From an uncultured Campylobacter sp. (GTDB taxonomy: Bacteria > Campylobacterota > Campylobacteria > Campylobacterales > Campylobacteraceae), in NCBI RefSeq assembly GCF_938030785.1, contig NZ_CALHIK010000069.1, positions 1 to 41,662 of the forward strand: 41,662 nt of DNA, in the 5' to 3' direction. Positions 15,469 through 22,297 of the stretch are shown here, in pieces. Numbering within the stretch: the stretch's first letter is position 1; every line of letters starts with the position of its first letter. Under the pieces are notes generated by a model. That model worked only from the letters and a program-made list of their open reading frames with translations, was not told the origin of the DNA and ran no database searches. A program made the translations under genes and the position numbers.

Positions 15469-17644
15469 GCCCGCGTTTTTGCTGCCCTACTTCAACCACC
15501 CCGCGCGTATCGCCGAGCTCGTGCACGCCCTGGCGCCCATCGCGCCCGTGCTGATCGTGGACGACGGCAGCGACGAAGCGAGCAAAAGCGCGCTAAAGGG
15601 GCTTGCGGCTCAAATTTACACCCGCGCGCAAAACGGCGGCAAAGGCGCTGCCGTGTGCGACGGACTGGCGTGGGCGAAGGAGCTTGGATTTACGCATGCC
15701 TTTCAGATCGATGCGGATTTTCAGCACGACGTAAGCAGATGCGAGGAGTTTTTGACGTTTGCGGCGCGGCAGCCCGCCGCGCTGATCTGCGCTGCGCCAG
15801 TGTATGACGAAAGCGCGCCCAGATCCCGCTTGCACGGACGCAAGATAATGAATTTTTGGTGCGTGATAAATACCCTCTCGCACCGCATAAAAGACGCGAT
15901 GTGCGGCTTCAGAATCTACCCGCTAGAGGGGATCGTGCCGCTTCTTCCCCGCACCAAAAGCCGCAGAATGAGCTTTGATGCCGAAATTTTAATCCTGGCC
16001 GTGCGCGCGGGGCTAGAGATAAAATGGCTCGATCTAGCGGTACGCTACGAAGCGGGCGGAGTAAGCCACTTCGCGCCGTTTCGGGATAATTTCGGAATTT
16101 CGCTGATGCACGCGAGGCTATTTTGCGGACTTCCGCTTTGGCTTGCAAAAAGAGCACTTCGCCGCTTTAGCTCGCTTTTTAGCGACGATGGCGGGCATAA
16201 TGACGCGATAAGGCCGCGCAACATGATCGGTGCGGTGAAAAAGCACGATCGAGGCGCCGTAGAAAATAGCCGCGATATGGGGGCGCAAAATGATCTCGTC
16301 GCTGCACGAGAGCTGAAGGCTAAGAGCGCATATAGCGAGCCTTCCGTGCAAAAAGGTGCAAAGAGCGCTCCCGCCGCCGCAGAAGAAAGCCCTTGTGCCG
16401 TAAAAGATCTCGATTCAAGCACGACGGAAAATAGCCGCGACGAGAGGGAACGAGAGGATACCAACACTGCGCAAAAGCTCATAGCAAAAAGTGGGCGCGA
16501 AACGACCGGCAGCGGTACGCAGGCTAAACACTGGAGCGAAAACAACGAAAAGGCGGGCGCGGCGCTTTTAAATTTAACCCGCTTCATCACGCTTCACACG
16601 CCTGATTTTTGTATGCGAGGCACCGCGCTTTGCATCTCGGCGATCTATTTTGCGCTGCTTAAAAACGAGCGGCGCGCAATCGGGGAGTTTTTGCGGCGCG
16701 CGCTTGATCGCGAGCCCAAGATACGCGAAATTTACGCGAATTTTTATAAATTTTCCCTCAGTCTGTGCGAAAAAATCGCGGTTTGGAACGGCAAGATCGC
16801 GCTGGATCAAATTCGCGTACAAAGCGGTATGAAGGAGCTTTTAAGCGACGGAACGGGCAAAATTTTAATCACTTCTCACTTCGGCAACACCGAGATCGCG
16901 CGCGCCCTTTCGGCAAGCACGGCGGGGATAAAAATCAACGTGCTGATCTTTCGCAAGCACAGCGAAAATTTTATGAAATTTATCGAAAAAATGGGCGGCG
17001 GCGTGAAAATTCTATACGTCGGCGAGCTCGGTATCGGCGAGATGCTGCAAATCAAAGAGCTGCTGCAAAACGGCGAACATATCGCGGTAATGGGCGATCG
17101 CATGCCGGTGGGCTCGGATAAATTTCAAAGCGAGGATTTTTTAGGGCGCAGCGCGAACTTCCCGATCGGCGGCTATCTGCTCGCAAAAATTTTGGACGCG
17201 CCGCTATTTAGCCTATGGTGCTACGAGGGGCGCGAAGGGCGTGAGCTACGACTGCAGCCGCTACCTGCGCCGCTAAAGAGCCGCGATAAGGCGCGATCGG
17301 TCGCTCCGCCGCTTAAATGCTACGTGCGGCAGCTCGAGCTTTATGCCAAAGAATTTCCTTCTCAATGGTATAATTTCTTTGATTTTTGGGCGCAAGGGAA
17401 AAATGCGAACGATATAGAGCGCGACGGCGCGCAAAATTTCGACGAGACGGGTTCAAACGCTGCGTCAAATTTAAATGGCGCAGCGGATTTAAATGACACG
17501 GCGAGTTCAAGTACGGCGTCAAATTTAAAAAGTACGGCGGGCTCGGATACTGCGCTAAATTTAGATAATTCAAATTTGAGCGCTGCAAAATCCGCCGCGC
17601 AAGACGAAAAATTTCATAGCGGAGAGAGGAATGAAAGAGTATAA
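15449..17644 (+). CDS. Family 2 glycosyltransferase fused to LpxL-type acyltransferase (ApeJ-like)
   Basis: I use the GTG at 15449 (AAGG about 10 nt upstream, 20-bp overlap with the ligase gene), giving 731 residues; a TTG at 15419 is in frame but less likely. Residues 1-240 are a GT-A glycosyltransferase: LIVDDGSDEAS, NGGKGAAVCDGL and the DAD metal motif (88-90) in QIDADFQHD. Residues about 245-360 form a Ser/Lys/Glu-rich linker. Residues about 360-660 are an LpxL/HtrB-like acyltransferase with the catalytic HX4E in TSHFGNTEIAR (His477) and GDRMPVGS. The two activities would glycosylate and acylate the polyene conjugate at the inner membrane. The C-terminal 70 residues are a repeat-rich tail (NLNGAADLND, SNLKSTAGSD, LNLDNSNLS). 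The GT-AT fusion is known in aryl polyene clusters; the long linker and tail are not typical. Confidence 0.88.
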   Translation: MEEFTFKPAFLLPYFNHPARIAELVHALAPIAPVLIVDDGSDEASKSALKGLAAQIYTRAQNGGKGAAVCDGLAWAKELGFTHAFQIDADFQHDVSRCEEFLTFAARQPAALICAAPVYDESAPRSRLHGRKIMNFWCVINTLSHRIKDAMCGFRIYPLEGIVPLLPRTKSRRMSFDAEILILAVRAGLEIKWLDLAVRYEAGGVSHFAPFRDNFGISLMHARLFCGLPLWLAKRALRRFSSLFSDDGGHNDAIRPRNMIGAVKKHDRGAVENSRDMGAQNDLVAARELKAKSAYSEPSVQKGAKSAPAAAEESPCAVKDLDSSTTENSRDEREREDTNTAQKLIAKSGRETTGSGTQAKHWSENNEKAGAALLNLTRFITLHTPDFCMRGTALCISAIYFALLKNERRAIGEFLRRALDREPKIREIYANFYKFSLSLCEKIAVWNGKIALDQIRVQSGMKELLSDGTGKILITSHFGNTEIARALSASTAGIKINVLIFRKHSENFMKFIEKMGGGVKILYVGELGIGEMLQIKELLQNGEHIAVMGDRMPVGSDKFQSEDFLGRSANFPIGGYLLAKILDAPLFSLWCYEGREGRELRLQPLPAPLKSRDKARSVAPPLKCYVRQLELYAKEFPSQWYNFFDFWAQGKNANDIERDGAQNFDETGSNAASNLNGAADLNDTASSSTASNLKSTAGSDTALNLDNSNLSAAKSAAQDEKFHSGERNERV

Positions 17645-18176
17645 ATTTCGCGCCAGATTTTACGACGCCGATCCGATGGGCGTGATGTGGCACGGCAACT
17701 ACGTAAAGCTCTGCGAGGACGCTAGATGCGAGTTTTGGCGCGAGGCGGGCTACACATATATGCAGATGAGAGATGATGGATTTATATATCCCATTATCAA
17801 AATGGAGTTTAAATTTATCGCTCCGATACTTTTTGACGACGAGGTTACGGTGAGCATCGAGCTGCTTGAGTGCGACACGATAATAAAATTTTCATACCGA
17901 ATCAAAAGCCCGTTGGGCGCGCTATTGGCCAAGGCAACTACGTCGCAAGCCGCGGTGGAGCTTGATTCCAAAAGGACGCTGTATGAGATACCGCCGCAAC
18001 TAAGGGCGTGCGCGGATAAAATTTTAGCAAAGAAAAATTCCGCGAGTAAAATTTCGGTGGCAGATAAAATTTCAGCAGCAGATAAAATTTCATCGGCAAG
18101 CAAATCCGCGCCAGAGCGAGACCGCTCTCAAAACGCCGCGGCGAATGAAATTTTGTCTAGCGATAACGAGCAGTGA
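17631..18176 (+). CDS. Acyl thioesterase of 4HBT hot-dog family (ApeK-like)
   Basis: A 181-residue thioesterase with the 4-hydroxybenzoyl-CoA thioesterase signature FYDADPMGVMWHGNYVKLCEDARCEF (residues 9-34), where the first Asp is the usual catalytic residue. It is followed by a MEFKFIAPILFDDEVTVSIELLECDTIIKFSYRI strand region. It has a strong GGAGAGAGG site and starts 14 bp inside the previous gene. It would hydrolyse acyl or aryl thioesters, either releasing product or clearing misprimed carriers. The hot-dog domain ends near residue 130; the remaining 50 residues are a repeat tail (SKISVADKISAADKISSASKSAP) encoded by a GATAAAATTTC repeat, another case of a low-complexity extension in this operon. 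Confidence 0.85.
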   Translation: MKEYKFRARFYDADPMGVMWHGNYVKLCEDARCEFWREAGYTYMQMRDDGFIYPIIKMEFKFIAPILFDDEVTVSIELLECDTIIKFSYRIKSPLGALLAKATTSQAAVELDSKRTLYEIPPQLRACADKILAKKNSASKISVADKISAADKISSASKSAPERDRSQNAAANEILSSDNEQ

Positions 18177-18209
18177 AATTTAGCGAGCATAAAAATTTAA
18201 AGGACTACG

Positions 18210-18737
18210 ATGAAAATTTTAGCTTTATTTTTAGCGATTTTGGGACTTGCGAGCGCGCTTGAAGTAAGCGATCTGGCACTTAAGACCGACAATATCGGCG
18301 GCAAATTTAGCGAAACGCTCAGCATAGAGGGCTTTGCCGAGCCCGTGCGAAGCAGCGGCGAGTTTAGGATCAAAGGCGGCGAGCTGTTTTGGACGACGCT
18401 AAAGCCGGTGCGAAGCGAGCTGAAAATCGGCGCGGACGGCGTTTTTGAGCGCAGCGGCACGGCGTGGGTCAAAAGCGCCGATTCGCTTTTTGATAAGGAC
18501 ACCTTTTTGGCGATCTCGCGCCTGGACGTAGCGCGACTTAGCAAAAATTTCTCGATCGCGCTAAGCGGCAGCAAAGATGCGTGGCGCGCCGAACTAAGCC
18601 CAAAAGGGATGCTACAAAATATCTTTAAAAATATCGTGATCGAGGGCGGCGCCTACGTCAGGGTGCTGCGAATTAGCAGCGCTAACGGCGACGTGAGCGA
18701 AAACGTATTTTCAGGCGTCGTGAGCTTAGATGAGTAA
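18210..18737 (+). CDS. LolA-like periplasmic carrier (ApeL-like)
   Basis: A 175-residue exported protein with a signal peptide (MKILALFLAILGLASA, residues 1-16) and an AAAGGA site 6 nt before the ATG. The mature part has the half-barrel pattern of LolA-type lipoprotein carriers: a repeated 'SLSIEGFAEPVRSSGEFRIKGGELFWTTLKPVRSELKIGADGVFE' series, then KDTFLAISRLDVARLSKNFSIALSG. Such proteins shuttle lipids across the periplasm. Together with the MMPL protein that overlaps it by 8 bp, and the lipoprotein at 3444, it likely forms the route that takes the aryl polyene conjugate from inner to outer membrane. Identity rests on fold pattern and context. Confidence 0.8.
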   Translation: MKILALFLAILGLASALEVSDLALKTDNIGGKFSETLSIEGFAEPVRSSGEFRIKGGELFWTTLKPVRSELKIGADGVFERSGTAWVKSADSLFDKDTFLAISRLDVARLSKNFSIALSGSKDAWRAELSPKGMLQNIFKNIVIEGGAYVRVLRISSANGDVSENVFSGVVSLDE

Positions 18738-20865
18738 GAGCGCGATCCTAGCGGCATTCGGCGCGGCATTCATCGCGCTTTGCGCCTTTATAGCGTTAAA
18801 TTTAAACCGCGTAAATTCCGATTTTTACGAGCTAAGCGGCATCGAAATTTCGGGCGCGCAGAAACAGAGCGTCGAGGATTTCAACCGCGAGATTGCGCGG
18901 CAAATCATCGTCGCAAGTGCGGAGAGAGCGAACTTTGACGCGTTCATTGCAGATATGCAAAAAAGCGGGCTTTTTGAGAGCATAATCTATGAAGTAAAGG
19001 ACGCGAGCGTGTATCAGAGCGAGCTTGCGCGCTTTGCGCCCGCGATGCTAGACGATGCGAGCGTAGAGCTTTTAAAAAGCGATCCGCAGGCTTTTTTTGA
19101 GCGTAGCGCGCGTGAGCTTTACTCAAAATTTCGCCCGCTTGGCCTCTCACAGGATTTTTTCTCGCTCAGCCTTCACTCGCGCCTTAGCTCTCGCGGCGCT
19201 ATCAGACTTGATCCTGCGCAAAACCGCTTCATCGCGACCATTGACGGCGCGCCGCACTACTTCGCTACGGCCAAACTCGCTCCGAAAGCAAACGACGACG
19301 CGCTTAGCACTCTGGTGCACGAAGCGCAAAAGAGCGAAATTTTAATCTCCGGCACCGCCCTTTTTAGCGCATTGGGCAAAAGCGCGGGCGTGCGCGAAAG
19401 CTCCGTCGCGGGCGCCGTTTCGCTTAGCCTGTGTGCGGCGCTGCTGCTGGCGGCATTTTCGCGCGCACGGATCTTCTGTCTGCTACTGCCCGCGCTTTTC
19501 GGGCTTGCCTGCGGCGTAGCGGCTACGATGGCGATCCGCGGCTCGATCCACATCCTAAGCGCCGTGGTTTCGACGAGCCTAATCGGGCTGATGCTGGATT
19601 ACGCGGTGCACTGGCTGGGCGCAAACATCGCGCGCAAAATCGAGGCTCGCTCGATAAAAAGCATGCGAAACATCCTACTTCTAGGGTTTTTCATCACGGC
19701 CGGAGGCTACTTCGTATTTTTATTTAGCCCGTTTTTTTTGCTAAAAGAGATCGCGATCTTTGCCATAGCCGCACTTGCGGGGGCATTTTGCTTTAGCTAC
19801 TTCGCCCTGCCGCTACTTCTTGAAGGAGCGGAATTTCGCCCCGCCCCGCTCTTTGCAAAAGCTCTTGAACTCTACGCAAAGGCGCTTTGCAAGATAAGCT
19901 TAAGCTTTAAAGCGCTCGCCATCATTTGCGCGGCGCTGCTTGCGTTTTTGTATTTTAAAATGGAGCTTAAGGACGACGTCAGCGAATACGCGAGCTTGGA
20001 TAAAAACCTAATCGCGATGAGCGCCAAGCTCGCAAGCATCGGAGGCTCCAGCTTCGATCTGATCGTGGGCAATGATGCAAGCGCGGTAGCCAAAGAGGCC
20101 GTAGCGCGCGGTCTTGCGGACTCCTACACTGGTGCGCCGATTTTGGATCCCGCTACGCAGAGCTTTATCAAGCAAGCCTTTGCAAACTACGATAGAAGTG
20201 CGTTTTTACATCTCGGGCTTAGCCGTGAGCTCGTGGACGCAAACTTTGCTAAGATCGCAGATGCGCCCATTTTAAGCTACGAGCAGGCTAGAAGCTCCGT
20301 CCTTTTTGCCGCGATGCCGAGTATCGATCCGCATATCGCTTTTTTGCGCGGCGTGCGCGATAAAGCGGCCGTAAGCGAGCTTGCCGCGCAGATGGGCGCG
20401 CTGCATCTAAATATGCGAAGCGCCGTAAGCGAGGCGTTTTCGCAGATCAAAATCAACGCCTTGTATCTAAAATGCGCCGCGTACGCCCTTGCGTTCGCAC
20501 TATTGTGGGCGTTTTTCGGCGCGCGGACGGCGTGGCTGATCGTCATCTGCGTTTTTGCGACAAATTTAGCCGTGCTTGCCCTGCTTAGCGTATTCGGCGT
20601 GAGCGTGAATATATTTGCGATCTTTGCGCTGATCCTATCAGGCGCCGTGGGGATCGACTATATGATCTTTGCAAACAACGACAAGATGACACTTAGCGAT
20701 AAAATTTTCGGCATCACACTCGCGTCTCTTACCAGCATTATCTCCTTTTTCACGCTCGCTTTCAGCTCCACCAAGGCCGTGGCGCTGTTTGGGCTCTGCG
20801 TCAGCCTCAATATCGCGCTAGCGGCGATCTTGGCGCAAGTTTTAGCAGCGAGCAAGAAAAACTAA
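18730..20865 (+). CDS. MMPL/RND-family exporter (ApeM-like)
   Basis: A 711-residue inner-membrane transporter of the MMPL/RND superfamily. It shows one N-terminal helix (residues 3-22), a periplasmic domain (about 25-215), five helices (about 218-360, including a GLMLDYAVHWLGANIARK segment equivalent to the RND TM4 Asp region), a helix near 385-405, a second periplasmic domain (about 405-580) and five more helices with GAVGIDYMIFANNDK. The two Asp-containing 'LDYAVHW' and 'IDYMIFAN' motifs are the paired proton-relay sites. It is about 100 residues shorter than E. coli-type ApeM by my memory. Last gene of the operon; it would extract the polyene conjugate for hand-over to the LolA-like protein. 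Confidence 0.87.
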   Translation: MSKSAILAAFGAAFIALCAFIALNLNRVNSDFYELSGIEISGAQKQSVEDFNREIARQIIVASAERANFDAFIADMQKSGLFESIIYEVKDASVYQSELARFAPAMLDDASVELLKSDPQAFFERSARELYSKFRPLGLSQDFFSLSLHSRLSSRGAIRLDPAQNRFIATIDGAPHYFATAKLAPKANDDALSTLVHEAQKSEILISGTALFSALGKSAGVRESSVAGAVSLSLCAALLLAAFSRARIFCLLLPALFGLACGVAATMAIRGSIHILSAVVSTSLIGLMLDYAVHWLGANIARKIEARSIKSMRNILLLGFFITAGGYFVFLFSPFFLLKEIAIFAIAALAGAFCFSYFALPLLLEGAEFRPAPLFAKALELYAKALCKISLSFKALAIICAALLAFLYFKMELKDDVSEYASLDKNLIAMSAKLASIGGSSFDLIVGNDASAVAKEAVARGLADSYTGAPILDPATQSFIKQAFANYDRSAFLHLGLSRELVDANFAKIADAPILSYEQARSSVLFAAMPSIDPHIAFLRGVRDKAAVSELAAQMGALHLNMRSAVSEAFSQIKINALYLKCAAYALAFALLWAFFGARTAWLIVICVFATNLAVLALLSVFGVSVNIFAIFALILSGAVGIDYMIFANNDKMTLSDKIFGITLASLTSIISFFTLAFSSTKAVALFGLCVSLNIALAAILAQVLAASKKN

Positions 20866-21246
20866 TCAAGCGAAAGTCAAAGGGCCGAAAGTACTAAATA
20901 GACGCTATTTGCGTCGCTTGCAGATAAAATTTTATAAAAGAGCGCGCCGTAAATTTACGTAGCCTCGGCGAATAAAAATTTAGCCTAGCGCGCCGCAAGA
21001 TAAAATTTAGTCTGCATGTGCAAGATAAAATTTAACCGATTGGGGCGCAAGATAAAATTTGAGATGAAATTTCGACCAAGCAAGCTGCGAACCGAAATTT
21101 AAAAAACAAGGTTGCGGGATAAATTTTAAAAGCCGATCTTTGGCGCAGCGTCTCGAAGCATGCTATTAAATTTAAACCTATGCAGTGCATTTTTAAATTT
21201 AACCTTGCGGCGCGTTATTAAATTTAAATCTGCGCGCCGATCCGCC
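20866..21246. other. Spacer between the polyene operon and the convergent LysR gene
   Basis: About 380 bp without genes. A small GACGC/GCGTC hairpin (20901-20915, loop TATTT) lies about 35 bp after the exporter stop but has no T-run, so it is only a weak terminator candidate. The rest is filled with AAATTT-type words, including the direct repeat listed separately. Confidence 0.5.
20995..21060 (+). repeat. Three direct copies of GCAAGATAAAATTT
   Basis: The 14-mer GCAAGATAAAATTT occurs at 20995-21008, 21020-21033 and 21047-21060, about 25-27 bp apart. Related GATAAAATTT words occur inside genes of the window, for example in the thioesterase tail near 18060. Confidence 0.8.
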
Positions 21247-22158
21247 CTACGCGTCGCTTTTGCCTGCTTTTATCATCTTTATAAATTCCTTTGCGAGCTT
21301 GGAAGGTTTTTTATACACGACCGAAAACGACACGTCCAAAAGCGGCTCATCCGCGACGTCAAAGAGCGTGATGTAGTCTTTTTGCGTCTCAAAAATGTAC
21401 CGCGCGAAGCTGAAGCTGACGCAAAGCCCCGCCGCGACCATCGCGTTAGCCACGTACAGATAGGAGGTGTCGCAGAAAATTTGAGGCGTAAAGCCCGCAT
21501 TTTCGAATATTTTTTTAAAGTTCGACTCGCTTTTTAAAATTTTACTGCTGATTGCAAATTTATCGGATTTGAACTCGCTAAGTGCGATTTTAGGGTATTT
21601 CTCGGTAGAATTTATGCTCGCTCGCGAAACGGCAGGATGAGAGGAGCAGACGCTTAGAAGCAGCCTGCGCTTTTTTATAAACTCGCACTCAAGCCCCTCT
21701 GCAGCAAGCTCGCCGAAGTGCGCGGCATAGATGACATCAAGCTCGCCGCTTTTTAGCATCTCGATGAGCGCGGGCTCGGAGTGAGCGTGCACGACCCTGA
21801 TATCGGCTTTGGAAAACCTGCTGTAAAACATCGCGATGATCTTTTCGATAAATTTAAAGCTGGTCGAGGTCGCGCCGATTACGAGCTTGCCCGTCTTAAT
21901 CGACGAAAGCCCGCGGATTTCGTTATTTAGCTCCTTATTGAGCCTAAGCATATTTTTCGCTCTGGCGATGTAAATTTCGCCCGCGTATGTAAGTTCAAGG
22001 CCGTTTTTCCTATCGAAAATTTCGATCCCGAGCTCCTTTTCCAAAAGCATAATGCTCTTAGAAAGCGACGGCTGGGCGATGCCAAGCTCGCTCGCCGCTT
22101 TTGTAAAGCTTTTAAGCTCCGAAATTTTTACCGCAAATTCCATATGTCGCAGGCTCAT
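21247..22158 (-). CDS. LysR-type transcriptional regulator
   Basis: A 303-residue LysR regulator. The N-terminal winged helix-turn-helix is clear (MSLRHMEFAVKISELKSFTK, then AASELGIAQPSLSKSIMLLEKELGIEIFDR, residues about 1-50), followed by the linker helix and the effector-binding domain (TGKLVIGATSTSFKFIEKII onward). The first Met is preceded by AAGGGGC. It is divergent from the flavoprotein gene at 22298, with 139 bp between the two starts. The usual LysR arrangement suggests it activates that operon and represses itself. A dyad with the T-N11-A LysR signature lies between them. The inducer is unknown, but would plausibly be the substrate of the periplasmic reductase. Confidence 0.93.
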   Translation of the reverse strand: MSLRHMEFAVKISELKSFTKAASELGIAQPSLSKSIMLLEKELGIEIFDRKNGLELTYAGEIYIARAKNMLRLNKELNNEIRGLSSIKTGKLVIGATSTSFKFIEKIIAMFYSRFSKADIRVVHAHSEPALIEMLKSGELDVIYAAHFGELAAEGLECEFIKKRRLLLSVCSSHPAVSRASINSTEKYPKIALSEFKSDKFAISSKILKSESNFKKIFENAGFTPQIFCDTSYLYVANAMVAAGLCVSFSFARYIFETQKDYITLFDVADEPLLDVSFSVVYKKPSKLAKEFIKMIKAGKSDA

Positions 22159-22183
22159 TTTTTGCCCCTTCGGTTGAAATTTT

Positions 22184-22198
22184 ATAGCCTTTAGCTAT
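22184..22198. promoter_or_regulatory. LysR-type operator with T-N11-A dyad
   Basis: ATAGC (22184-22188), spacer CTTTA and GCTAT (22194-22198) form a perfect inverted repeat, with T22185 and A22197 giving the T-N11-A signature. Its centre is about 65 bp upstream of the predicted start of the flavoprotein transcript, the classical position of a LysR recognition site. Confidence 0.6.
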
Positions 22199-22220
22199 TA
22201 AATTATATACCAAATAACAT

Positions 22221-22249
22221 TTGACTTACATAAAGATTTAATATAAAAT
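22221..22249 (+). promoter_or_regulatory. Predicted sigma70-type promoter of the reductase operon
   Basis: TTGACT (22221-22226), a 17-bp spacer and TAAAAT (22244-22249). This predicts a start near 22256 and a leader of about 40 nt before the ATG at 22298, which is preceded by AAAGGGGC. A good -35 match is unusual for Campylobacter promoters. Confidence 0.6.
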
Positions 22250-22257
22250 TACGACAT

Positions 22258-22272
22258 TAATCTTTAAGATTA
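22258..22272. promoter_or_regulatory. Perfect palindrome at the start of the reductase transcript
   Basis: TAATCTT and AAGATTA around a central T make a 15-bp perfect palindrome immediately downstream of the predicted transcription start. It could be a second regulator site (repression by roadblock) or an mRNA hairpin. Confidence 0.45.
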
Positions 22273-22297
22273 AAAAATCTCTAAGTAAAGGGGCAAT

